A stretch of DNA of 62,606 nt from an uncultured Bacteroidota bacterium. Lineage in GTDB: Bacteria > Bacteroidota > Bacteroidia > Flavobacteriales > Flavobacteriaceae. Location of the stretch: assembly GCA_902598525.1 (NCBI GenBank), contig CACKBZ010000006.1, positions 1 to 62,606 of the forward strand, written 5' to 3'. Numbering within the stretch: position 1 is the first letter of the stretch; the number at the start of each line of letters is the position of its first letter. Under the pieces are notes generated by a model. It was not told the DNA's origin, ran no database searches, and saw nothing but the letters and a program-made list of their open reading frames with translations. The translations under genes were made by a program, and so were the position numbers. Positions 1 through 9,800 of this stretch are shown in pieces.

Positions 1-3000
1 AGAACTCTATAAAATTAATTCAACTCTAAATTATCTTCCTTCCTTTTCTATTATCTCAAAACTTGAAGAAAAAATTCAAAAAATTCAAGATGAAAATGGG
101 ATTAGATTAATTAGTAAGTTTAATAAACAACTTAATTTACTGATTCAACAAAACGATACGCCATATATATATGAAAAATTAGGCTCAAGATTTACAGATT
201 TTTATATAGATGAGTTCCAAGACACCTCTGAGCTTCAATGGAATAATTTAATCCCTTTAATTTCCAACTCAATTCATAGTGAGTCACATGATGGTTTAAA
301 AGGTTCGCTCTTAATTGTAGGTGATCCAAAGCAATCAATATATAGATGGCGAGGAGGTAAGTTTAATCAGTTTATAAATCTAATTTATGGTCAGACAAAT
401 CCATTTCATTTCAAACCAGACATTGAGAAAATAGATTCTAACTTTAGAAGCTCAAGAGAAATTATAAATTTTAATTCTGATTTTTTTACTTATTTATCAA
501 ACCATTTAGAGCTAGACATATATGATTCAGATGATTTAAATTTTAATCAAGAATCATATAAAAAAGAAGTTGGTCATGTATCTATAATTTCTTGTGAAAG
601 TGAAATATTTTATTCAAAAATTGAAAATGAAATCTTGGATATCTTGGATAGAGGTTATGAACCAAATGAAATAGCTATTCTTGTAAGATTTAATAAACAT
701 GCCAAGGATTTAATAGAAAACATTAATAGTTCAAAATTTAATTTAATATCAAGTGAGGTTTTACAAATAACAAGTTCAAAGAAAATTCAATTTCTTATAT
801 CAATACTCAAATTAAGTAAATCTAAAAATGACTATTCAGAAAGAAAGCGAGTGATAGATTTTTTATTTAAACATAATTTTTTTGGTAATAACTATGAAAA
901 TTTAAACAATTGTTTTCATATTAATCTTTCAAGAACTGATATAATTGATTTTTTTAAAAATATTTCAAATCAAACTTTTGATTTTAAATATTTTACTTCA
1001 CTAAATATTTTAGATGCAGTCAAATACTGTATAGACAATTTCCATATTAATATTAATGATGCATATTTATATGCTTTTATAGATAATATCTTTGAATTTA
1101 TTGAATCACATGATGACTCAATAAGTTCATATATCGAATATTGGGAAAAAAAATCAGATAGTATTCATCTAAATATTCCGGAAAACAGAGATTCAATAGT
1201 TATATCAACCATTCATAAAGCTAAGGGTCTTGAGTTCCCTTTTGTAATTGTGCCAATCTATAATGACAGAATTAATGATAATAGAAATGCAGATCCAATA
1301 TGGTTATATGAACCATTTAAAAGCTTTGATAGTCTAAAGTGGACATTAGTCCCAAAATCGCAAAACTTAATTCATATGGGAGATAATGCTAAAGAAATTT
1401 ATGAAAGTAGTGAGCTTAACATCAAATTAGATACAATTAATCTATTATATGTGGCTTTTTCAAGGGCAGAGAGTGAACTCAGTGTTATTTCCAAAAAAGA
1501 TAATTTAAATAACAATTCACTTTCATCAATCATACACGATTTTCTTGAATATAAAAAAGCAAATGATGAATATAAAATTGGGCAAAAAACAATTAAGAAA
1601 AATGACCAAAACAAAACTGAGTCCAGTAATAATGAAAATAAAAAGATTAATATTATTTCAGCGTTAAAGAATTTAAGTCAAGCAGAATATATTTCAGAAC
1701 TACTTTCAAAGGTATTTGCTAAAGATAAGTCATCTAAGGTTTACATATTTTTCCCAAATCCAGATTTAATTAAATTAGTTAAGCTTTTTGATAATGAGTT
1801 AAATATAGAATTATGCAATTCAACACATCTTTTCAATACAAAAATTTTAGACTATGATCATGCTTTGTTCCCAAACATGAATGAAGGATTATTCCCTTTC
1901 ATAAAATTAAATGACTCTTATATATCAGATTCTGAAAAAAAGAAATTTGAAAGCTTATCGCAGAATGAACAAGAAAAAAAGATCTCAGATATATTTTATA
2001 GAATAATAAATAAGGCTAAACAAGTTCACTTAATTTATGATTCAAGCATAAATTCTTTTGGGAGTGGAGAAGAGAGTAGGTTTGTTAAGCAAATTAAAAT
2101 GTTAAGTTCTGGATTGACATTCAGAAATAAAAAAGTGATTCAACAAAATCTAATTATATCTGAAGATGAGGAAGTAAAAATTGTTAAGGACGATTTAATT
2201 TCCAAAAAAATTGAAAGCATATTGTCAGAGGGAGTATCCGCATCTTCATTGTCACTCTTTATTAAGAACCCTTATTTATTCTATGAGCAAAAAATACTTG
2301 GAGTAGATAATAAAGATGAATCAAAATACCTAAACTATATGGATCAAGGTACCCTTATCCATAGAGTAATTGAAAAACTCTACAAACCTTTCATTGGTAA
2401 AAACCTTGATGTTAGCGATATTAATTTTATGAAAAATCAATTACAAAATGAATCAAGCAAAACATTCATTGAACTCTACTCAAAGGAGCCTATAGGTAAA
2501 AATTTAATATTTATTGAGGTTGTAAAAGAGTATATTGAGAATACACTTAATTTCGAGTTAGACCAAATAAAAAATCAAAATGCTAGGATCAAAATAATCT
2601 CTTTAGAAAAGAAACTGGAATATAATTTGAAGATAAAAAATCAAAATATAAAGCTTAAAGGTATAATTGACAGAATTGATATGTTCAATGATGGAGTTAG
2701 AATAATTGACTATAAATCTGGTAATGTTAATTCAAGAGTATTAGATATTAGAAATATTGATAAAGTAAAAATAGACCATAAATATTCATATCTACTACAG
2801 TTACTTTTTTATAAATATTTGTTTGATATGAATGATAAAAACATTCAGATAAAAGAAATAGGAATATGTTCACTTAAGAAAAGAAACTTACCATTTCAAT
2901 TTATAAAAAATCAAGCTATTTTATCAGTAGAAGAAATTCAAATGATTATTTCAGACATAATAATTGATATAATGCAGACAGATGAATTTATTGACTCGGG

Positions 3001-3013
3001 TAATCCTTTATAA
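1..3013 (+). CDS. RecB/AddA-type UvrD helicase fused to an AddB-like C-terminal nuclease (5' partial)
   Basis: This is a DNA double-strand-break end-processing helicase-nuclease. The frame is open from base 2, so the gene starts left of the window and the Walker A region is not visible; the ATG at 635 is internal. Superfamily 1 motifs are clear: DEFQDT at 209-226 (Walker B), GDPKQSIYRWRGG near 320-358, STIHKAKGLEF near 1207-1239 and LLYVAFSRAE near 1443-1472. After a low-complexity linker (about 1540-1680) the sequence resembles the C-terminal half of flavobacterial AddB: MNEGLFPF near 1876-1899, GTLIHRVIEKLYKPF near 2348-2392, and a PD-(D/E)XK nuclease core with IDR-ID and DYKSG (2708-2722). 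Flavobacteria usually encode the AddA-like and AddB-like proteins as two genes. The end overlaps convergent crtI by 26 bases. The helicase-nuclease call is firm; the fusion is inferred from remembered family architecture. Confidence 0.9.
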   Translation, partial: ELYKINSTLNYLPSFSIISKLEEKIQKIQDENGIRLISKFNKQLNLLIQQNDTPYIYEKLGSRFTDFYIDEFQDTSELQWNNLIPLISNSIHSESHDGLKGSLLIVGDPKQSIYRWRGGKFNQFINLIYGQTNPFHFKPDIEKIDSNFRSSREIINFNSDFFTYLSNHLELDIYDSDDLNFNQESYKKEVGHVSIISCESEIFYSKIENEILDILDRGYEPNEIAILVRFNKHAKDLIENINSSKFNLISSEVLQITSSKKIQFLISILKLSKSKNDYSERKRVIDFLFKHNFFGNNYENLNNCFHINLSRTDIIDFFKNISNQTFDFKYFTSLNILDAVKYCIDNFHININDAYLYAFIDNIFEFIESHDDSISSYIEYWEKKSDSIHLNIPENRDSIVISTIHKAKGLEFPFVIVPIYNDRINDNRNADPIWLYEPFKSFDSLKWTLVPKSQNLIHMGDNAKEIYESSELNIKLDTINLLYVAFSRAESELSVISKKDNLNNNSLSSIIHDFLEYKKANDEYKIGQKTIKKNDQNKTESSNNENKKINIISALKNLSQAEYISELLSKVFAKDKSSKVYIFFPNPDLIKLVKLFDNELNIELCNSTHLFNTKILDYDHALFPNMNEGLFPFIKLNDSYISDSEKKKFESLSQNEQEKKISDIFYRIINKAKQVHLIYDSSINSFGSGEESRFVKQIKMLSSGLTFRNKKVIQQNLIISEDEEVKIVKDDLISKKIESILSEGVSASSLSLFIKNPYLFYEQKILGVDNKDESKYLNYMDQGTLIHRVIEKLYKPFIGKNLDVSDINFMKNQLQNESSKTFIELYSKEPIGKNLIFIEVVKEYIENTLNFELDQIKNQNARIKIISLEKKLEYNLKIKNQNIKLKGIIDRIDMFNDGVRIIDYKSGNVNSRVLDIRNIDKVKIDHKYSYLLQLLFYKYLFDMNDKNIQIKEIGICSLKKRNLPFQFIKNQAILSVEEIQMIISDIIIDIMQTDEFIDSGNPL

Positions 3014-4460
3014 CTTCACTAGATACAATTTTTCCTGATATTAAAGATGGAGGTACTCCAGGACCTGGAACAGTTAGCTGTCCAGTAAAATATAGTCCCT
3101 TTATTTTCTTGCTTTTCATCTTTGGTTTAAAGATTGAGGTTTGAAATAATGTGTTTGCTAACCCATAGGCATTTCCTTTGTATGAGTTATAATCATCCAT
3201 AAAGTCTTTAACACAAAATGATTTTTTAAAGATTATATTATCACTTATTTTTTCGCCTGATATCTCCTCTATCCTTTTTAGAACAATATTTAAATATTTT
3301 TCTCTTATTTCTTCTTTATCTTCAAGGTCTGGAGCAATTGGAATTAGAATAAAACAATTTTCACAGCCATCTGGTGCCATACTTTTGTCACTTAATGAAG
3401 GGAAATTCAGATAGAAAAGTGGAGATTTAGGCCATTTTGGATTATCATATATTTCAGAAGCATGTTTATTAAAGTCAACATCAAAGAACAAATTATGATG
3501 GGTTAATTTTTTTACTTTTCTATTTAAGCCTATATAAAATAGAAGTGAAGAAGGTGCAAAAACTTTTTTATCCCAAAATGAATCATCATAATTTTTTAAA
3601 TGTTTAGGAATTAGTTTCTCGGTATGATTATAATCAGCTCCGCTAATAACAATATCTGCAGGAAATTCTTTGCCATTTGAAATGACACCTTTAATTCTTT
3701 TATTACTAACCACTATCTCATCTACATTTTGATCTGATTTAAAATTTACTCCTTTTTCTTTTGCAAGTTTAATCATTGACTCAACAACTTTATACATACC
3801 TCCTTTTTCTGGAAACCAGGTACCCAGACCTAAATCGGCATGGTTCATTATATTATAAAAAGCAGGAGTGTTTTCTGGTTTAGCACCAAGAAATAAAACA
3901 GGGAATTCCATTATTTGACGTAGCTTATTATTTTTAAAATATCTACTAACTTCAGATTTTATATTAGTTGTAAAGTATCTTAACCTTCTGATGGTTCCAG
4001 GAGTAACTAATTCTAGAATTGATTTTCCAGGTTTATAAACTACCTTTTCCATAGCAACAGAATAATTATTCTTAGCCTCAGCCATAAATTTTAAGAGATT
4101 TTTTGAAGCGCCTTTTTCAATCTTTTCAAACGTTTCACTTATTTTTTCAAGGCTATCTTCAATCTCTATATAATCATTTTTTCCAAAATAAACTCTGTAA
4201 GCTGGATCTAATTTTTTCAAATTATAGAAGTCACTAACAGACTTGTCAAAGTCATTAAAATATTTTTCAAAAACATCTGGCATCCAATACCATGATGGCC
4301 CCATATCAAAGGTAAACCCCTCTGCTTTAAACTTTCTAGCACGTCCACCAAAGGAACTATTTTTCTCAAGTATCGTAACATCATAACCTTTATCAGCAAG
4401 ATAAGTTCCAGCTGATATTGATGAAAACCCAGATCCGATAATTATAATTTTTTTAGTCAT
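2988..4460 (-). CDS. crtI: phytoene desaturase CrtI
   Basis: FAD-dependent desaturase that converts phytoene to lycopene in carotenoid synthesis, acting at the membrane. The N-terminus has the dinucleotide-binding motif IIIIGSGFSSISAG followed by the acidic residue in VTILEKN. The stretches FDMGPSWYWMPDVFEKYF and MEFPVLFLGAKPENTPAFY are characteristic of flavobacterial CrtI, and the C-terminus has the usual FTGQLTVPGPGVPPS motif. The length (490 aa) is normal. I chose the ATG at 4460: a TTG-initiated extension to 4496 would add 12 residues that do not fit the family. This ATG lies inside the stop region of a 31-codon upstream gene (ATGACTAA), so the two are probably translationally coupled. 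No crtB lies next to it; further carotenoid genes lie about 10 kb to the right. Confidence 0.95.
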   Translation of the reverse strand: MTKKIIIIGSGFSSISAGTYLADKGYDVTILEKNSSFGGRARKFKAEGFTFDMGPSWYWMPDVFEKYFNDFDKSVSDFYNLKKLDPAYRVYFGKNDYIEIEDSLEKISETFEKIEKGASKNLLKFMAEAKNNYSVAMEKVVYKPGKSILELVTPGTIRRLRYFTTNIKSEVSRYFKNNKLRQIMEFPVLFLGAKPENTPAFYNIMNHADLGLGTWFPEKGGMYKVVESMIKLAKEKGVNFKSDQNVDEIVVSNKRIKGVISNGKEFPADIVISGADYNHTEKLIPKHLKNYDDSFWDKKVFAPSSLLFYIGLNRKVKKLTHHNLFFDVDFNKHASEIYDNPKWPKSPLFYLNFPSLSDKSMAPDGCENCFILIPIAPDLEDKEEIREKYLNIVLKRIEEISGEKISDNIIFKKSFCVKDFMDDYNSYKGNAYGLANTLFQTSIFKPKMKSKKIKGLYFTGQLTVPGPGVPPSLISGKIVSSEVIKDYPSQ

Positions 4461-4548
4461 TTTTAGAGGTGATGTAGTCATATAGTAGAGATCCAAGAAC
4501 TACAATCATTGATAGAATAACTATAAAAGCAACAAATGATTTACTCAT
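4453..4548 (-). CDS. small single-pass membrane protein upstream of crtI (31 aa)
   Basis: This 31-codon reading frame starts at an ATG at 4548 and stops with TAA at 4453-4455. It encodes a short polar N-terminus (MSKS), one hydrophobic helix of about 20 residues (FVAFIVILSMIVVLGSLLYD) and a charged tail ending ITSKND. Its stop overlaps the crtI start in the sequence ATGACTAA, the arrangement of two translationally coupled genes. It occupies most of the space between crtI and the divergent lipoprotein gene at 4601. I do not recognise the family. A membrane anchor or assembly partner for the desaturase is conceivable, but that is only a guess from position. Confidence 0.6.
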   Translation of the reverse strand: MSKSFVAFIVILSMIVVLGSLLYDYITSKND

Positions 4549-4600
4549 ATTAAAAATATTGAGTAATAAAAGTATAAAATATCGTAGATTTAGTTGAGTT

Positions 4601-5107
4601 ATGATTAAAATTTTAAATAAGAAATTTTTATTTACAATAGTTATATTTTCATCGTGTAATCAAAATATTGAACCTGTAAATGAAATCCAAATTCAAAGTA
4701 ATCCAACAGAGAACTTTGAGACTCAGTCAACTTTTGTATTCGATGAAATATTTATAGATGAATCTTCTTTGGATGAATGGACAGAATTTAAACTTCTTAA
4801 ATCTGATATTTTAGATTTATCAAATTCAATTCAAGGATATGACAGTGTAATTAAATTTAATCAAGATATACTAAATAAATTAAGTAATTCTTCAACAGAA
4901 ATTTTCAGTTCCGACTTTGAACTGTATAATGAAAATCCTGAGATTAAAGGAAGGCTTAAGTTACTAAATATTCAAATTCAAAAGACTAAGTATAACTTTA
5001 ATAGACTAAATAAAAGTGAAGCTCTAAATGAATTAAATAAAATAATAATTTATTATAACTATTCTGCAAATATGATTGTATCAAAGGCAAATGATACTAT
5101 TAACTAG
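4601..5107 (+). CDS. hypothetical lipoprotein
   Basis: A 168-residue predicted lipoprotein. The N-terminus is basic (MIKILNKK), followed by a hydrophobic stretch ending in a lipobox (FSSC, Cys19), so it should be exported and lipidated. The rest is polar, rich in Asn, Ser, Glu and Lys, and probably helical in the second half. I recognise no domain. The gene is divergent from the small peptide/crtI pair, and its last 8 bases overlap the end of convergent metG. There is no visible terminator between the two genes. Confidence 0.8.
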   Translation: MIKILNKKFLFTIVIFSSCNQNIEPVNEIQIQSNPTENFETQSTFVFDEIFIDESSLDEWTEFKLLKSDILDLSNSIQGYDSVIKFNQDILNKLSNSSTEIFSSDFELYNENPEIKGRLKLLNIQIQKTKYNFNRLNKSEALNELNKIIIYYNYSANMIVSKANDTIN

Positions 5108-6794
5108 CGCTTTTTTTTAATTTATCTATTTGATATTCTATCTCAGAGTCTTCTATTCTTTTAAAAAGTATTTCAATATCAACTATCGTAAAGTTGTAGT
5201 TAATAGTACCAAATATTTTATCTAAATCATCCCAACTGTAATCATTTAGTCCAATCATATTCTTTAACTTAACAGATGTAAAAGGTAAAAACGGTTCAGA
5301 CACAATAGCTAAATAAGAAATTATAATAAAGGAAGTATGAAGAATTTGTTCTACTCTTAAAGGATCTGATTCTTTTATTTTCCATGGCTCAGTCTCAGCA
5401 AGATATTTATTGCCTATTCTGGCTATATTCATTAAATTTTTAGTTGCTTCTCTAAATTTAAAGCTATCTAGATATGACTCAATTTCTTCTTTCAATACTT
5501 TAACGTCCTCTAATACCAAATCATCGACTCTGTTTCTTGATTTTACTTTTGGTATTTTGCCATCGTAATATTTTTTGATTAATGATAGAACTCTATTGGC
5601 AAAATTTCCATATATAGCTACTAATTCACTATTATTTCTTGCCTGAAAGTCTTTCCACGTGAAGTCATTATCTTTTGTCTCTGGACATGTAGATATCAAA
5701 ACATATCTAAGTACATCTTGCATATCTGGAAAATCAATTAAATATTCATGCAGCCAAACAGCCCAATTTCTTGAAGTTGATATTTTATTACCTTCAAGAT
5801 TAAGGAATTCATTCGCTGGAACATTCTTTGGCAAAATAAAATTCCCAAACATTTTTAACATTATTGGAAAAATAATACAATGGAATACAATATTATCTTT
5901 TCCGATAAAATGAATTAAATTGGTATCCGGATTTTTCCAATATTTCTCCCAATCTTTATTATTTTTTTTTGCCCATTCAATCGTAGAGGATATATAACCA
6001 ATAGGTGCTTCAAACCATACATAAAGAACTTTACCATCTTCATTATCAACTTTTACTGGTATACCCCAATCTAAGTCTCTGGTAACAGCTCTTGGTTTTA
6101 AACCATTATCTAACCAAGATTTAACTTGTCCAACAACATTTGTTTTCCACTTATCTTTATTTTCAACAGTTATCCAATTTCTAATGAATTCTTCAAATTC
6201 ATTAAGCTTTATAAAGTAATGTTTAGTCTGCTTTAATATTGGTGTTGAATTAGAAATCGCTGATCTTGGTTCAATTAGCTCATCAGGACTAAGTGTTGCA
6301 CCACATTTTTCACATTGATCACCATATGCTTCATCAAATTTTCCACAAGGACAAGTACCCACAATATATCTGTCTGCAAGGAATTGATTCTCTTCAACAT
6401 CAAAAAATTGTTCAGACTTAATTAGTGAGAAAAGGTTTTTCTCTTTTAGATCTTCAAAAAGTTTTAGAGAAGTTTCGTGATGAATTTTTTTTGAGGTTCT
6501 GGAATAATTATCAAATAAAATTCCAAATTCCTGAAATGATGATTTAATTATTTTGTCATACTTATCAATTAATTCTTTGGGGGAAACTGAAGCTTTTTTT
6601 GAAGCTAGAGAAATAGCAACTCCATGCTCATCACTTCCGCAAATGAATGCAACATCATTGTTTGTAAGTCTCTTATATCGAGCATATATATCTGCAGGGA
6701 TATAAACACCCGAGAGATGACCAATATGTATTGGACCATTTGCATATGGCAGTGCTGCTGTAATTGTAAAAGTCTCTTTATTTTTTGAGATCAA
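5100..6794 (-). CDS. metG: methionyl-tRNA synthetase, without C-terminal tRNA-binding module
   Basis: Charges tRNA-Met with methionine using ATP, in the cytoplasm. The class I signature HIGH is at residues 23-26 (PIHIGHL). The knuckle carries the zinc-type cysteines Cys148, Cys150, Cys161 and Cys164. The second signature appears as KISTS at 337-341, which is normal for this branch. The anticodon-binding helical domain follows, and the protein ends at residue 564 soon after it. Most Bacteroidota MetG proteins I know are near 690 residues, with a C-terminal Trbp111-like dimerisation/tRNA-binding domain, and that domain is absent here. The gene is divergent from dnaE, with 68 bases between starts. 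Confidence 0.97.
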   Translation of the reverse strand: MISKNKETFTITAALPYANGPIHIGHLSGVYIPADIYARYKRLTNNDVAFICGSDEHGVAISLASKKASVSPKELIDKYDKIIKSSFQEFGILFDNYSRTSKKIHHETSLKLFEDLKEKNLFSLIKSEQFFDVEENQFLADRYIVGTCPCGKFDEAYGDQCEKCGATLSPDELIEPRSAISNSTPILKQTKHYFIKLNEFEEFIRNWITVENKDKWKTNVVGQVKSWLDNGLKPRAVTRDLDWGIPVKVDNEDGKVLYVWFEAPIGYISSTIEWAKKNNKDWEKYWKNPDTNLIHFIGKDNIVFHCIIFPIMLKMFGNFILPKNVPANEFLNLEGNKISTSRNWAVWLHEYLIDFPDMQDVLRYVLISTCPETKDNDFTWKDFQARNNSELVAIYGNFANRVLSLIKKYYDGKIPKVKSRNRVDDLVLEDVKVLKEEIESYLDSFKFREATKNLMNIARIGNKYLAETEPWKIKESDPLRVEQILHTSFIIISYLAIVSEPFLPFTSVKLKNMIGLNDYSWDDLDKIFGTINYNFTIVDIEILFKRIEDSEIEYQIDKLKKSAS

Positions 6795-6862
6795 AACTCT
6801 TAATAAATATTCAAAATCAATCCAAGATAAAATATTAAATTAGTAATTGAAACTATTCCTAA

Positions 6863-9800
6863 ATGTTTTTAATCTTTGATACAGAAACCACAGGTCTTCC
6901 AAAAAAATGGAGTGCTCCACTTACTGATTTTGATAATTGGCCTAGAGCAATTCAGGTTGCTTGGCAGGTTCATGATAAAAATGGAATCTGTATCTCAAAT
7001 CAAAGTTTTATTATTCATCCAAAAGGATTTAGTATACCATATGATTCTGAAAAAATTCATGGTATTTCAACTCAGCTTGCAAAAAAAATTGGTGTTGAAA
7101 TTGATTTTGTTTTAGAAAAATTTAGTGAGGATCTAAATAAATCAAATTTTATTTGTGGTCATAATCTAAATTTTGATGAAAAAATATTAGGATCAGAATA
7201 CCTAAGAATTAATGGTCAAAATCCACTTCAAGATTTTCCAAAAATTGATACATGTACAGAAGAGACCGCGCAGATATGTATGTTAAAAGGAGGAAGAGGT
7301 AGAAAATTTAAGCTCCCAACTTTACAAGAACTATACAACCACCTTTTTAATGAGAAGTTTGAATCTGCTCATAATGCATCCGCTGATGTCGAGGCAACTG
7401 CACTATGTTTATTTCAGCTTTTAAAAAATAAAAAAATTCACCCTGCTTCATTATCAGAAAATGATGATGTCTACATTAACATTTCTGATCTAGATCTTAA
7501 AAAAGTAAAAGTCCAAGGAATAGATCACTTAAATCTATTTGAAGAATCAAGATTATTAAAATTAGAGGAACAAAAAGTTAAAGTAGACACTATATCAAAA
7601 CATGAGGAATTAGATCAAGACTTTGAATTTGCCCATCTACATGCCTATACACAATTTTCAATACTACAATCAACTTCAAAGATTTCAGATTTATTAAAAC
7701 AATGTATTGAATTCTCTCATGATGCGATTGCAATTACAGACAAGTCAAACCTAATGGGGGCATTTCACTTTATTAAAACTCTTAAGAATTATAATGATAA
7801 TCTTCAAGATGGTCAAAAGTATATAAAGCCTATAATTGGGTGTGAATTAAATGTATGTGAAAATCATTTGGACAAGTCTAATAAAGACAATGGATATCAA
7901 ATGGTTTTTTTAGCTAAAAATAAAAATGGCTTTAGAAATTTATCAAAGTTAAGTTCTATAGCTAATATCGAAGGGTTTTATTACGTCCCTAGAATTGATA
8001 AAGAAATTTTAAAAAATTATTCACAAGATTTAATTGTTTTATCTGGGGGATTAAATGGAGAAATTTCATCTAGAATTTTAAATCTAGGAGAAGAGAATGC
8101 AGAAGACTCTTTGAAATGGTGGATGGATAATTTCAAAGATGATTTTTATCTAGAAATCCAAAATCATAAACAAGAAAATGAAGATTACATTATACCAATT
8201 CTTAAAGAATTTAGCTCAAAATATGGAGTCAAGTTAGTTGCTACTAATAATTCATTTTATACAAAAAAATCAGAAGCAAATGCACATGATATTCTACTCT
8301 GTGTAAGGGATGGTGAAAAACAATCAGTACCTATAGGAAAGGGGAGGGGATTTAGATATGGACTTCCTAATGAGGAATATTATTATAAGTCAAAGGATGA
8401 GATGTTAAAAATATTTAATGATATACCTGAGAGTCTATATAATATTTCTGAAATAATTAAAAAAGTTGAATCTTTTGATTTAGCAAGGGAAGTACTTTTA
8501 CCTGATTTTAAAGTTCCCAAAAAATTTATCCAAAAAGATGATTTTGACAACCAAAAAGGCCAGAATTTATATTTAAGACATTTAACAATTGAGGGAGTAA
8601 AAAACAAGTATGGTGAAATTACCAAAGATTTAGAGGAGAGAATAGACTTTGAGTTAGATGTAATTGCAAAAACTGGTTATCCAGGATATTTTTTAATTGT
8701 GCAGGACTTTATTAATGCTGCAAGAGACATGAAGGTTTCAGTGGGACCTGGAAGAGGTTCAGCAGCAGGATCAGTTGTTGCTTACGCATTAGGAATAACA
8801 AGTATCGATCCAATTAAATACAATTTGCTTTTTGAAAGATTTTTAAATCCAGATAGGGTAAGTCTCCCAGATATTGACATTGATTTTGATGATGAAGGAA
8901 GAAATAAAGTAATAGAGTATGTTGTAGATAAGTACGGTTCTGATCAAGTTGCACAAATAATAACGTATGGAAGAATGGCTGCAAAGTCGTCCATTAGGGA
9001 TACTGGAAGGGTTTTAGATCTATCACTTTCAGAAGTTGACAGAATATCAAAACTAGTTCCAAACATGAAGCTCAATGATATATTTTCAATGAATGATTCC
9101 GATTTAAAATCAGAATTAAGAACCGATGAGTTTAGTAGAGTTAATGAATTAAAAAAGCTTTATAATTCATCTGATTTATCTGCAGAAACTTTGCAACAAG
9201 CAAGTCTACTTGAGGGATCATTAAGAAATACTGGAATTCATGCATGTGGAGTTATAATTACACCAAGTAATATATCAGAATTTGTTCCAATTACAAGAGC
9301 TAGAGATTCAGATTTCTTCGTAACTCAATTTGATAATTCAGTAGTTGAAGATGCAGGATTACTTAAAATGGATTTTCTTGGTCTTAAAACTTTGACAATA
9401 ATTAAAGATACTGTAAAGCTAATTAAGTATAAATACGATGTAGATCTTGATCCAGAAAAATTTGAATTGGATGACAAGAAAACATATGAATTATTTCAGA
9501 GAGGTGAAACAGTTGGGATTTTTCAGTATGAATCTCCTGGAATGCAAAAGTATTTAAAAGATTTAAAACCTACTGATTTTAATGATCTAATAGCCATGAA
9601 TGCTCTTTATCGACCGGGCCCACTTGAATATATTCCATCCTATATATCCAGGAAGAATGGTTCTGAACCAATTACCTATGATATTCCTGAAATGGAGGAG
9701 ATTTTAAAAGAGACTTATGGAATAACTGTTTATCAAGAACAAGTTATGTCACTTTCTCAAAAAATTTCAGGATTTTCTAAAGGTGAAGCAGATTTACTTA

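Noticed and set aside
635-3013. ATG at 635 as the start of the helicase-nuclease
   Set aside because: The frame is open and coding from base 2 and carries helicase motifs (DEFQDT, GDPKQSIYRW) upstream of 635, so the ATG is internal.
4461-4496. TTG-initiated N-terminal extension of CrtI
   Set aside because: It adds residues before the canonical IIIIGSG start and overlaps the small upstream gene; the ATG at 4460 fits the family.
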